Position numbers and translations under genes: made by a program
Part shown: positions 24,398-32,906 of the stretch, piece after piece
Layout of the letters: every line of letters starts with the position of its first letter
Position numbering within the stretch: position 1 is the stretch's first letter
Notes under the pieces: generated by a model
Databases searched by the model: none
The model's input: the letters and a program-made list of their open reading frames with translations, nothing else
Told to the model about the DNA's origin: nothing
Assembly: GCA_036703315.1 (NCBI GenBank)
Contig: DATNPH010000193.1
Location: 1 to 55,240, forward strand
DNA length: 55,240 bases
Direction of reading: 5' to 3'
Origin: DATNPH01 sp036703315
GTDB lineage: Bacteria > Cyanobacteriota > Cyanobacteriia > Cyanobacteriales > Coleofasciculaceae

Positions 24398-25978
24398 ATG
24401 ACATCTAGTCAACTAACAGTAAATAAGCTAATTGACGCCGCATCAAAACATCATAATACCTTTATTAATCTGCTAATTTTAATATTTTTCTCCTTAGGTT
24501 TGGTTGGAATTTTAAACCATGCTATGTGGCGAGATGAACTCAACGTATGGTTAATTGCTAGAGATAGTAAATCCCTTATCGATCTGTTCCACAATATCAA
24601 ATATGAAGGACATCCTGGACTCTGGTATCTTTGTCTCTATTTTTTGAATCAATTTACCCACAATCCAGTGCTCATGCAGATTTTCCATCTACTGCTAGCA
24701 ACTGGATTTGTCTATATATTTATTAGGTTTTCACCATTCAAACCGTTACAGAAGGTATTATTTTCCTTTGGTTACCTTCCTTTTTATGAATATTTATTGA
24801 TTAGTAGAAACTACGCTATAGGTATACTACTTATCTTTACATTTTGTGCATCATTCGATACACGCAAAAAGAGTTATCTATTCCTCTCACTTATCCTTTT
24901 TCTTTTAGCAAATACCAATGCTTACTGCTTCTTCATTTCGATTGCTCTCGGAGCAACATTAATATTTGAATATAGTTTAGGCGAAAAAGTCACCCAGTCT
25001 ATCACAGCAAGCCGAAAGAACTTTATAGGTAGTATAGTTATAGTTGCTCTGGGTCTGATTATCTCACTATTACAACTGATTCCACCTAGGGATAGTACCT
25101 TACAAGGGGAGTTATCAGGCTGGACTCTGCAATTTGACATCAAGCATCTAGCCAATGCCCTAACTAGAATTTGGAATAGTTACATTTTAATTGTTGTTCC
25201 TGCTGATTCAAGGCATCTAGAGGTTGGACTCTTTGCTATCCTTTCTTTAGGATTACTGGCTTTTGCCTCAATTCTATTAATTAGAAAACCCGTTGCTTTA
25301 TTTCTATACCTATTTGGAACCTCAGAAATTCTTTTATTTACTTATATCAAGTTTCTAGGTTCAGCACGGCATTACGGACATTTATATATCTTGTTAATTA
25401 TTTCGTTATGGATTGCGAGCTACTACCCAAAATCTAATCTTTTTATCCTACCCTTTTTCAGCATTGGGAAAAGTTTTCAGAAATCCATTATGACTTGGAT
25501 AAAGTTTGTTGAAAAACACAAAACTACCTTTATAAGGGTGATTTTAGTTGCCCAGCTAGCGGCGGGACTCGTTGCTTTCAGCCGGGACTTGTTGGTTCCC
25601 TACTCAGCTAGTCGGGAAGCTGCAAAGTTTATCCAAACCCAAAAGCTAGAGCGAATGTTGATTGTTGGTAGTAAAGACTATGCTGTATCACCCTTATCTG
25701 GATATCTAAATAAGAAAATTTATTACCCAGAGCGGAATGAACTTGGTAGTTTTGTACTATTCAATAACAAACGGAAAGAAGTTGATTCTGTAGCTGTATT
25801 AGAGCAAGTCAGCCAACTTATCAGACAAAATAAGCAAAATATCCTGTTAGTCCTCAACTCTGAACTTGATACGTCAAGAGCTGACCTGAGTGTGTCTCCC
25901 TTATCAAAGTTTACTAAGAGTTTGATATTTAATGAGAAGTACTATCTATATCTTGTCAGCCCACTAACAAAAGCTTGA
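24398..25978 (+). CDS. GT-C-like integral membrane glycosyltransferase
   Basis: 526 residues with about ten hydrophobic segments. The first periplasmic loop carries MWRDELNVWLIA and, 25 residues on, EGHPGLWY, resembling the acidic DE and H-P motifs of GT-C enzymes (ArnT/PMT superfamily) that use polyprenyl-phosphate sugars. The C-terminal soluble part after the last helix is short. The donor and acceptor are unknown. Its A/T content is higher than its neighbours, which hints at transfer. Its stop codon directly abuts that of the convergent cysQ-like gene. Confidence 0.7.
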   Translation: MTSSQLTVNKLIDAASKHHNTFINLLILIFFSLGLVGILNHAMWRDELNVWLIARDSKSLIDLFHNIKYEGHPGLWYLCLYFLNQFTHNPVLMQIFHLLLATGFVYIFIRFSPFKPLQKVLFSFGYLPFYEYLLISRNYAIGILLIFTFCASFDTRKKSYLFLSLILFLLANTNAYCFFISIALGATLIFEYSLGEKVTQSITASRKNFIGSIVIVALGLIISLLQLIPPRDSTLQGELSGWTLQFDIKHLANALTRIWNSYILIVVPADSRHLEVGLFAILSLGLLAFASILLIRKPVALFLYLFGTSEILLFTYIKFLGSARHYGHLYILLIISLWIASYYPKSNLFILPFFSIGKSFQKSIMTWIKFVEKHKTTFIRVILVAQLAAGLVAFSRDLLVPYSASREAAKFIQTQKLERMLIVGSKDYAVSPLSGYLNKKIYYPERNELGSFVLFNNKRKEVDSVAVLEQVSQLIRQNKQNILLVLNSELDTSRADLSVSPLSKFTKSLIFNEKYYLYLVSPLTKA

Positions 25979-26875
25979 TTAACTGTCTATCTGCACCAGG
26001 ATTTCTGAGGCTTGGATACATAGTTGCTTGTGGCAGTGACCGTTACTTGCCATTAAGCCACCCCACTGGTTAACATCTCCTTGGTTATACATTAATGGTG
26101 TTCCATCAAAATGGGTGAACTGTCCACCAGCTTCGCTCAAGATTAGTTCTGGGGCAGCCATATCCCAGTCTTTAGGGGCAGACTTCCCGGACAGAGAGAT
26201 GTAAACGTCTGCCTGTTGTTCAATGATTGTGGCAATTTTGCAGCCGACGCTGCCGACGTAGTGTTTCTCTTTGAAGGGCAGCTGACGCAACAACTGATTG
26301 AAGCGTTCATCTCGGTGAGTGCGACTGGCGACAAGGGACAAATCTGCGATCGCATCCCGCTTTGACACACGTATCGGCACTGTAACACCCTCAGGCGTTT
26401 CAACAAAGGTGCCGCCACCAACAGTTGCATAATATAGCTTCTCAGCTTCCGGCCATGCAACCACGGCTAATACAGGTCTTCCTTGATGGACTAAGGCAAT
26501 ATGAACTGCATATTCCCCCGTTTTGTCAATAAAGTCTCGCGTACCATCCAAGGGGTCAATAATCCATACCCAAGGCTGATCTAGGAGTGCCTCTCGTGCT
26601 TCCTGTGACAACGATTTATACGTCTCTTCACTCAGATATCCGAAATCTTGGGTGCCGAAAGTTTCCTGTAGTTTTTCCAGAATATAGTGGTTGGCAGCGA
26701 CATCGGCGGCTGTAACGGGACCATCTTTTTTTTCTGTAATTTCTAAGTCACCGTCGTTTGAGTTGCCGCGATAGTAGGATCGCAGGATATTGGCAGCACC
26801 CCACCCTACAGAACGTGCAATCGCCAAAACGTCCTCTAATCCCTCATACCGAGCGTTGCCTAAAGATTTCAACAT
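25979..26875 (-). CDS. cysQ: 3'(2'),5'-bisphosphate nucleotidase / inositol monophosphatase family
   Basis: 298 residues. Metal-binding motifs of the family: TAADVAANHYILEKL, the EE of YLSEETY, WIIDPLDGTRDFID and the C-terminal WDMAAPELILSEAGG. CysQ-type enzymes dephosphorylate PAP to AMP during sulphate assimilation; some members act on inositol phosphates, and sequence alone does not separate these. Transcribed toward, and touching, the GT-C gene with no terminator between. Confidence 0.85.
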   Translation of the reverse strand: MLKSLGNARYEGLEDVLAIARSVGWGAANILRSYYRGNSNDGDLEITEKKDGPVTAADVAANHYILEKLQETFGTQDFGYLSEETYKSLSQEAREALLDQPWVWIIDPLDGTRDFIDKTGEYAVHIALVHQGRPVLAVVAWPEAEKLYYATVGGGTFVETPEGVTVPIRVSKRDAIADLSLVASRTHRDERFNQLLRQLPFKEKHYVGSVGCKIATIIEQQADVYISLSGKSAPKDWDMAAPELILSEAGGQFTHFDGTPLMYNQGDVNQWGGLMASNGHCHKQLCIQASEILVQIDS

Positions 26876-27293
26876 TATCCCTTAATAATTCTTCCTTGCA
26901 ATTTTAATCGGACTTACAGAACGCCGCGTTATGTCTAGTTTCTTGAAGAACTTGTAAGAAACCTTTACCCATAGATTGAGGAAAAAATCTCTAAGAAGCT
27001 TGTAAAAGCTGGATCCCAGGCTTTTTGTACAATGTTCATCCGTCTAAAGCGTTATTAAGTCTTTTTTCTACCTGAATACGCACCCAGTAATTCACGCTTC
27101 AATGTATGTGGTAGGAGCAATTGGCTTTAAAGCAAGAAATAGTAATTGAGCATTGACTTAAATCAACTTTCTGAAAGCCTGCACCAAATATTTCTATGTG
27201 ACTAGTCTAGATAATCGGGGAAAGCTGGCTTTCAGCATTCCCTAGGTTGCGGCTAGTTGCCAACAGGAGTATGCATTGAAAGGATTGACTGCT
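26876..27293. other. Intergenic region
   Basis: About 420 bp between divergent genes. Short inverted repeat GAAAGCTGGCTTTC near 27223. No feature recognised. Confidence 0.4.
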
Positions 27294-27590
27294 ATGAACC
27301 GCATTTCCCAACTAGCTCATCTGATTTTGGACTTCTACCGGGAAGAGCCACAGCAACTGCGACTGCTTGCACCGTTACGCACTTGCCCAGTCTTCCGACG
27401 TTGGGGAGTTTTGTATATCCGTTGCCCGAATCAAGCCACTGCGACTGCAATCATGAAAGCTGGTGTATTAATCGCAGAACCCGTTGCTCGACTCAGACTT
27501 GCCAAAAAAATTACAATTCTAGACAATCATACTTCGGTTGCCATATTTCCCGTTAATTTCAAGAAAATCGATCAGTGCTTGAGCGAGTAA
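27294..27590 (+). CDS. Conserved hypothetical protein, 98 residues
   Basis: Starts at ATG 27294 (MNRISQLAHLILDFYREE). An upstream in-frame ATG at 27276 is possible. Small basic protein with alternating helix and strand pattern: RRWGVLYIRCPNQATATAIMKAG, then VARLRLAKKITI. The pattern could be a small alpha/beta fold, but I do not recognise a family. Followed by a long hairpin. Confidence 0.55.
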   Translation: MNRISQLAHLILDFYREEPQQLRLLAPLRTCPVFRRWGVLYIRCPNQATATAIMKAGVLIAEPVARLRLAKKITILDNHTSVAIFPVNFKKIDQCLSE

Positions 27591-27675
27591 ATCCCATTTG
27601 CTGATGGCTCTAACTGATAAGCCTATAGAAGCTCAAAGGGTAGATTAATTCACAGACAGCAGATAAATTCAGTTT

Positions 27676-27718
27676 GGGGTGTATCTTGAGAAAGTTGCTT
27701 CTTTCAAAAATACACCCC
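27676..27718. other. Long hairpin, possible terminator
   Basis: GGGGTGTAT and ATACACCCC form a perfect 9-bp stem; inside it GAAAG/CTTTC can also pair. No T-run follows, so a transcription-ending role is uncertain. Confidence 0.5.
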
Positions 27719-27775
27719 ATCTGCTTAGCAAGAGCCGCACTCTGAGCAAAGATTTAGTAGTAGGAGCGATCGCGC

Positions 27776-28294
27776 ATGCTGAAACTCTTGAATGACTGGG
27801 GTTTCACTCGTAAAGGATGGCGTAGCGGTGAACGTGGAGAATATTTGGTATTGCTTCAGGGAGCCTTACTCATTGGCTTTGTGCTTCTGCCCATTTACCG
27901 CCCCACTGACTTGAATATTGGCTCACCCCAGTTGTTGTATCTGCGCTGGGCTAGTGCGATCGCAGTAGGAATAATAGCATTTGTACTAATTATCAAGGGA
28001 TTGCAGGACTTGGGGCGCAACCTGACTCCTCTGCCCTATCCCCGAGAAAATGGACAACTGGTGCAATTGGGCGTTTACAGCCTTGTGCGCCATCCCCTGT
28101 ATAGTGGTTTACTTTTCGCGGCTTTTAGCTGGACAATCTTTCAATTGAGTCTGTCCCACTTGATCGCCACGGCTATCCTATTCATCTTTTTCGATACTAA
28201 AGCCCGTAGAGAAGAAGCCTGGTTGACCGAAAAGTATCCAGAGTACTCAGACTACCAGCAACGAGTCAAAAAGCTGATTCCTGGTCTGTACTAG
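27776..28294 (+). CDS. Isoprenylcysteine carboxyl methyltransferase (ICMT)-family membrane protein
   Basis: 172 residues, four hydrophobic segments. The C-terminal SAM-binding region of the ICMT/PEMT family is clear: GVYSLVRHPLYSGLL, then a helix pair, then EEAWLTEKYPEYSDYQQRVKKLIPGLY. Bacterial members methylate unknown, probably lipid-like substrates in the membrane. No operon partner. Confidence 0.8.
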   Translation: MLKLLNDWGFTRKGWRSGERGEYLVLLQGALLIGFVLLPIYRPTDLNIGSPQLLYLRWASAIAVGIIAFVLIIKGLQDLGRNLTPLPYPRENGQLVQLGVYSLVRHPLYSGLLFAAFSWTIFQLSLSHLIATAILFIFFDTKARREEAWLTEKYPEYSDYQQRVKKLIPGLY

Positions 28295-28441
28295 AGGCTT
28301 TCCGCCTACTGCTGATTTGCTTATCCAATAACACTTGTGACTTAACCAGCCAAAAAATCGACACATTAAATTCAACAAAGCTTAATGTTCAGGCTAAAAT
28401 GTCCAGTGGTGTGAGTAAGCACAAATAACTATTATCGACTG

Positions 28442-28696
28442 ATGTCAACTCGTTCATCTAGTCTTATCGACTCCCCACGTCCGATTCGTGGCTCCCAATC
28501 AGCGATCGCTCGCTCGACTTTTATCACGGACGACCCTCGCCTAATGAAATTAATGAAGTCTATCTACCAGGCTGACCAGCAAGTCAAATACCTGCATTTG
28601 CAGGCGGAAGTTGAATCCCTCTTGCAGCGACTGCAAACACTCAAACGACAGCGTTTGGATTCAATAGAATATCAGTCGGATAATCAGGGGCAATAA
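28442..28696 (+). CDS. Conserved hypothetical protein, 84 residues
   Basis: Polar protein. The Ser-rich N-terminal third is probably disordered. The rest is helical and probably coiled-coil (LMKLMKSIYQADQQVKYLHL, then QAEVESLLQRLQTLKRQ). No family recognised. It starts directly after a GACTG, without a clear ribosome site. Confidence 0.5.
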   Translation: MSTRSSSLIDSPRPIRGSQSAIARSTFITDDPRLMKLMKSIYQADQQVKYLHLQAEVESLLQRLQTLKRQRLDSIEYQSDNQGQ

Positions 28697-29110
28697 AAGA
28701 TTTTGTTGTCAGCCTTGCCGTTGAACCAATTCGCTGAGAATATTCCACAGCTCTATAGCTTGGGGATGGAAAGCGGACAAAAATAGTGGAAATTTTTGGA
28801 GCAGGCGGGACAGTGGAACAATTGCTGCTGCACCCTTTTCTCTGCCTCCCTACTTTTTCATGCCTCCCATTTTGAAAAATCACCATTGACAATAAGACTA
28901 CAAAATCACAAAATAAAGCGAGGATTAGTGGCCTCGGTTACTAATCTAGTTAACAGCCTGTGAAATAGGAAATCTCCTTTGTGAGAAGGAGAATCTTCAC
29001 ACCAGGCTAATGCTAACGACGAGCCATAGAAAATAAATTAGGGAAGATATCACACTTTAGTAATCACTCTAGGTGTACCACATCTTTCTTTTGATCAATG
29101 AGTCAAATAT

Positions 29111-29131
29111 CAGGCAGAAAAACACTGCCTG
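29111..29131 (+). promoter_or_regulatory. Candidate antiterminator hairpin before desA
   Basis: CAGGCAG (29111-29117) and CTGCCTG (29125-29131) form a perfect 7-bp stem with a 7-nt A-rich loop. Its 3' arm shares four bases with the 5' arm of the downstream terminator, so the two structures exclude each other. Confidence 0.4.
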
Positions 29132-29162
29132 CCAATGATTCTTATCTTGGCAGGTTTTTTTT
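29128..29162 (+). terminator. Rho-independent terminator before desA
   Basis: CCTGCCAA and TTGGCAGG form a perfect 8-bp stem with an 11-nt loop, followed by eight T. It lies 54 bp upstream of the desA start, too far (430 bp) from the upstream small gene to be its obvious terminator. Confidence 0.75.
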
Positions 29163-29215
29163 GTACCTAAATGCGGGTGATTCACCCCATTGCAACTGGA
29201 GGCATTAATCTTTTC

Positions 29216-30268
29216 ATGACTATATCGGTAATTAAAGAACCTGTCCCAAACCCAACATTTACAACCACCGATGACAATCTTCGCTTAAAAGATATTTTGC
29301 GAATCTTGCCTCGTGAGGTTTTTACTAAAAACCGTCGCAAAGCTTGGACTTTGGTAATAGTGAATGTTTTAATGGTTGCTTTGGGTTACTGGGGTCTGGC
29401 GTTAGCGCCCTGGTTTCTTTTACCCCTTTTGTGGATTTTTACCGGCACAGCGTTGACCGGTTTTTTTGTAATTGGTCACGATTGTGGGCACCGTTCTTTT
29501 GCGAACCGACGTTGGGTTAATGACCTTGTAGGACATCTGGCATTTGCGCCCCTGATTTATCCCTTCCACAGTTGGCGAATTCTGCACAATTATCATCATG
29601 CCCACACGAATAAGCTTGATGAAGACAATGCGTGGAACCCCTGGAAACCAGAAGTTTATGCCACTCTCCCTAGCTGGTTGCAGGGGCTTTACCAGCTAAT
29701 ACGGGGTCGATTGTGGTGGGTTGGTTCTATTGCACACTGGGCATTGATGCATTTCGACTGGACTCAGTTTGAGGGAAAACAGCGCCAGCAGGTTAAGTTT
29801 TCTGCTTTAGTTGCGCTTGGTTTTGCCGCGATAGCCTTTCCTGTACTGATTGCCACAACTGGCATTTGGGGATTCGTCAAATTTTGGCTACTACCCTGGA
29901 TGTTTTACCACTTCTGGATGAGTACCTTCACTATCGTTCACCACACAGCACCAGATATTCCCTTTACCCCTCCTCAGCAGTGGAATGCTGCACAGGCACA
30001 GCTATTTGGCACTGTCCACTGCGATTATCCTCGTTGGGTGGAATTTCTCTGCCATGACATCAACGTCCATATTCCCCATCACATTTCTACGGCGATTCCT
30101 TCCTATAATTTGCGGTTGGCTCATCGTATTCTTAAAGAAAAATGGGGTGACGAGCTTTATGAGTGTCGTTTCTCTTGGCCTTTGATGAAGCAGATTACAG
30201 ACAAATGCCACCTTTACCACCCAGAGGAGTACTATCAGTCGTTTAAGGATTATCGCGCTGAGCAATAG
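29216..30268 (+). CDS. desA: Acyl-lipid Delta-12 fatty acid desaturase
   Basis: 350 residues from ATG 29216, chosen because MTISVIKEPVP is the usual opening; an ATG at 29171 lies only 9 nt after the terminator T-run. The three histidine boxes that bind the di-iron centre are HDCGH, HNYHH and HIPHH, set among four membrane helices. It introduces the second double bond into oleoyl chains of membrane lipids with ferredoxin as electron donor. In cyanobacteria this gene is typically cold-responsive. The sequence suits DesA better than DesB, but the regiospecificity call is inference. Confidence 0.92.
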   Translation: MTISVIKEPVPNPTFTTTDDNLRLKDILRILPREVFTKNRRKAWTLVIVNVLMVALGYWGLALAPWFLLPLLWIFTGTALTGFFVIGHDCGHRSFANRRWVNDLVGHLAFAPLIYPFHSWRILHNYHHAHTNKLDEDNAWNPWKPEVYATLPSWLQGLYQLIRGRLWWVGSIAHWALMHFDWTQFEGKQRQQVKFSALVALGFAAIAFPVLIATTGIWGFVKFWLLPWMFYHFWMSTFTIVHHTAPDIPFTPPQQWNAAQAQLFGTVHCDYPRWVEFLCHDINVHIPHHISTAIPSYNLRLAHRILKEKWGDELYECRFSWPLMKQITDKCHLYHPEEYYQSFKDYRAEQ

Positions 30269-30307
30269 GTTAAGAACTACTCGAAAATAGGTCTAAAGGC
30301 TAATTAG

Positions 30308-30345
30308 GGGCACCCTTCACTTGTTTTGTCAACTGAGGGGTGCTT
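30308..30345 (+). terminator. Terminator of desA
   Basis: GGCACCCTTCA and TGAGGGGTGCTT form a stem of about 10 bp with a 17-nt loop, 40 bp after the desA stop. Confidence 0.6.
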
Positions 30346-30398
30346 AATTCATTGAGGGAATAATCTATTGTGTAGATAAGGAATTAGGAGAAGTCACC

Positions 30399-31193
30399 AT
30401 GAATAAGCTTCAGTGGATGAGTGGTTTGAGTCTGGTCACTCTGCTATTGGCTAGCTGCATGAGTAATAGCAATGTCAGCCAAGCACCGACACCAAAGCCT
30501 TCTGTGGAACCAGTGTCTGTAGCTCCTAAGCCTTCCATACCGAGCCCTGCCGCAAATGTTGCGCCCACAGGACTAATTCTGCCTACTAATCCAACAACCC
30601 TTCCAATTTCCAGGGGTCGAATTGATCCATTTGGAGCTGTTGCAGTTTCGCCAGTCAAGCAAACTGTGCCAAACCAGATGGCTCAACCTAATAAGAATCA
30701 TTCACAAAAGTCTCAACAAATTAAATCTCAACCCGAAAAGCCTCAACGAATTAAGTCCCAACCGGATAAGCCTCAACAAATAAAATCTCAATCGGATAAG
30801 TCTCAGCCCCTAAAGTCCCCATCCGATAAATTTCAACTAAATAAGCCTCAATCCAATAAGACCCAATCAGATAAATCTCAACCCGAAAAGCCTCAACAAA
30901 ATGCAATTCAACCCAATAAAACTATAAGCAAACCGTCCACCAACCTAGCCCGTGCGGTGGAAGTTAATGGGGTGATAAACCTAGAGGGAAGATTGAAGGC
31001 AATTGTGAAGGAAGCCGATGAGAAAATAAGCCGTTCTGTCAGTGAGGGAGACTACCTATCAAAAGGGGCAGTACTGGTTAAACGTATTCAAGTAGATAGT
31101 AATCAGGAACCCTTGGTAATTTTGGAACAGAATGGTGTTGAGGTAATTAAACCAGTCAGCAGCACTAATGGTCCGCTCGCAAGTATTCCGTAG
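30399..31193 (+). CDS. Repeat-rich lipoprotein of unknown function
   Basis: 264 residues. Lipoprotein signal with lipobox LLLASC, a Pro/Ser-rich linker, and a central block of 14 pentapeptides of the pattern K-[SP]-Q-x-x (for example KSQPE, KPQQI, KSQSD). A small C-terminal domain follows (LEGRLKAIVKEADEKISRSV, then GAVLVKRIQVD and LEQNGVEVIKPV). That last domain resembles the PilP-like or PDZ-adjacent beta modules found in other cyanobacterial lipoproteins (GKLKAIVKEP.E..SRYV..GDYL), but the function is unknown. The linker may span the peptidoglycan. Monocistronic, with an AGGAG ribosome site. Confidence 0.7.
   Translation: MNKLQWMSGLSLVTLLLASCMSNSNVSQAPTPKPSVEPVSVAPKPSIPSPAANVAPTGLILPTNPTTLPISRGRIDPFGAVAVSPVKQTVPNQMAQPNKNHSQKSQQIKSQPEKPQRIKSQPDKPQQIKSQSDKSQPLKSPSDKFQLNKPQSNKTQSDKSQPEKPQQNAIQPNKTISKPSTNLARAVEVNGVINLEGRLKAIVKEADEKISRSVSEGDYLSKGAVLVKRIQVDSNQEPLVILEQNGVEVIKPVSSTNGPLASIP
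30708..30917 (+). repeat. 15-bp coding tandem repeat, 14 copies
   Basis: Imperfect 15-bp units (AAGTCTCAACAAATT type) encode K-[SP]-Q-x-x pentapeptides in frame. Copies alternate between a Q-Q/R-I and a Q-P/S-D/E form, suggesting expansion in 30-bp steps. Confidence 0.9.
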
Positions 31194-31805
31194 GCGATCG
31201 CGCTTTGCAAATGTTTTGCGATCCCAAACACAGACGCATCAAAAGCGTCTGTATAGGAACCAAACCGCCTTGGGTCTAGTTTGAGCCAAGACGATCTAGG
31301 TACTATAGTCATTTGATATGGACTCTCAGCATCTACTACCACTGACCGCTCTGATAGGGAGTTTAATCCCTCAGCAGTAGTGACAAAGTGGAGGAAGCGA
31401 CAAAAACTCCACACTGCCTTAGTCATCGTTACATAATCAGCACAGTCCGTACATCTGTCGTCGCTCTCCTTCGATGTCCGGTACAGGAACACAGCGGTAT
31501 AACTTCCTTCCGGTGCTGTTTTATATTATTTAGATTACTCAACTTTAAAGGGATTAATTCTCGTCCTTAAGGCGGAAGTCTACTCAATCTAAGGGTTTAA
31601 CCTATGGGTTACTCGTAGCCTATCTTAGGATGAATGGCACTGACTTAAGAGGAAAATTACTGTGCTTGACTCCCAACCTACAAGGGTTTTACCCTCTAAC
31701 TTGCGCTTATTTCAGTGACATTCCTCTCAAGGCACTCTAGGCAGATTTAGATTTTTTCGTTGCTATAGATAAACATATAAACATCCGATAACAATAATAA
31801 GTTTT
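31194..31805. other. Gene-free region with several inverted repeats
   Basis: About 610 bp. Hairpins include ACAGACGC/GCGTCTGT (31230-31252), GTGGAG/CTCCAC (31388-31413) and the larger palindrome at 31644-31731. A minus-strand frame at 31103-31492 is open but overlaps the lipoprotein gene and has no family features. Could be RNA or IS debris. Confidence 0.4.
31644..31731. repeat. Imperfect 19-bp inverted repeat with internal palindrome
   Basis: CTTAAGAGGAAAATTACTG (31644-31662) and CAGTGACATTCCTCTCAAG (31713-31731) match at 15 of 19 positions as inverted repeats. Between them AGGGTTTTACCCT forms a small hairpin. It may be a MITE-like element or a structured leader of the BMP operon. Confidence 0.45.
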
Positions 31806-32867
31806 ATGAAAAATGATACTTTTACACAAAAAAATACATTATTCTCCCTACAATTTTTCTCTACAATCATTGCCCTCATCTCCCTCTTATTGACCGCTTG
31901 TAGCAGCACGAATCCTACCTCTGGAAGTGGACCTGAAAAACAGACGGTTGGTGTTGTGCTTGATACAGGTGGTGAAAACGACAAGTCTTTCAACGAGTAC
32001 ACCCTCAGGGGTACGAAAGAAGGTGCTAAAGCGGCTGGATTGAACTTCTTTTACCTGGTTTCCGGCACAAGTAGTGATTACGAAAAAAACATCGAGTTAC
32101 AGATTTCTGAAGGTGCAGACTTAATCATCACCGTAGGCTTTCTCATGGGCGATGCCACGGCAGCAATGGCGAAGAAGTACCCAAACGTCAAATTTGCAAT
32201 TATTGATAACATCTACCTCCCCGACAAAGACGGTTTAGATCCATATACTAGAGACCTGAAAAATGTTACAAGCTTGACATTTGCTGAAGACCAAGTCGGC
32301 TACCTTGCTGGTGTCCTTGCAGGTTGTGTAAGCCAGACGGGTAAAGTAGCTACAGTTTCAGGCATGGAAATTCCGCCAGTGAAGAACTTCGTCACTGGCT
32401 TCCAAAAAGGTGCCAAATTTGCTAACTCAAAGATTGTCACGTTTAACCAGTACATCCCTGATTTTAATGACCCTGCCACGGGCAAGACTGTGGGACAAAA
32501 CTTCATCAACCAGGGTGCAGACGTAATATTTGGTGTAGGCGGAAACACGGGTAACGGTGGCTTGCTGGCAGCTAAGGAAGCAGGGAAAAAGGCGATCGGT
32601 GTAGATGTAGACCAATACCTCACCTATCCTGAAATCAAGGATGCTTTGATTACCAGTGCCATTAAAAAGATTGACGTTGCTACCAAAAGGGCTGTGAAAG
32701 AATTTGCCGAAGGCAAGCTGAAACCAGGTATTGAACTGGCAACTATCACCAACGGTGGTGTCGGACTCGCCCCTTATCATGATTGGGAGAACAAGATTCC
32801 CCAAACTTGCAAAGATAAAGTACAAGCAGCAGAAACCGCTATCAAAAAGTTAATGGCTAATGGCTAA
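31806..32867 (+). CDS. BMP-family ABC transporter substrate-binding lipoprotein
   Basis: 353 residues. Lipoprotein signal with lipobox LLTACSS. The BMP/PnrA-like domain shows GVVLDTGGENDKSFNEYTLRG, LIITVGFLMGDATAAMAKKYP, TFAEDQVGYLAGVLAG and GADVIFGVGGNTGNGGLLAA. These proteins bind purine nucleosides in the periplasm. First gene of a transport operon with the ATPase and permease downstream. Confidence 0.93.
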   Translation: MKNDTFTQKNTLFSLQFFSTIIALISLLLTACSSTNPTSGSGPEKQTVGVVLDTGGENDKSFNEYTLRGTKEGAKAAGLNFFYLVSGTSSDYEKNIELQISEGADLIITVGFLMGDATAAMAKKYPNVKFAIIDNIYLPDKDGLDPYTRDLKNVTSLTFAEDQVGYLAGVLAGCVSQTGKVATVSGMEIPPVKNFVTGFQKGAKFANSKIVTFNQYIPDFNDPATGKTVGQNFINQGADVIFGVGGNTGNGGLLAAKEAGKKAIGVDVDQYLTYPEIKDALITSAIKKIDVATKRAVKEFAEGKLKPGIELATITNGGVGLAPYHDWENKIPQTCKDKVQAAETAIKKLMANG

Positions 32868-32906
32868 TGGTAACTAGGAAACCTAATGAACAATTAGCAA
32901 TTAGCT

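Larger units (their letters stand above)
28697..29215. other. Long structured leader or ncRNA region upstream of desA
   Basis: About 520 bp without a gene. It contains a TCTCCTT/AAGGAGA hairpin at 28970-28990 and the antiterminator/terminator-like pair at 29111-29162. It could be a small RNA or the desA 5' UTR. Confidence 0.45.

Noticed and set aside
31103..31492. 129-codon minus-strand open frame
   Set aside because: Overlaps the repeat lipoprotein gene and intergenic hairpins, with no family motif or ribosome site.
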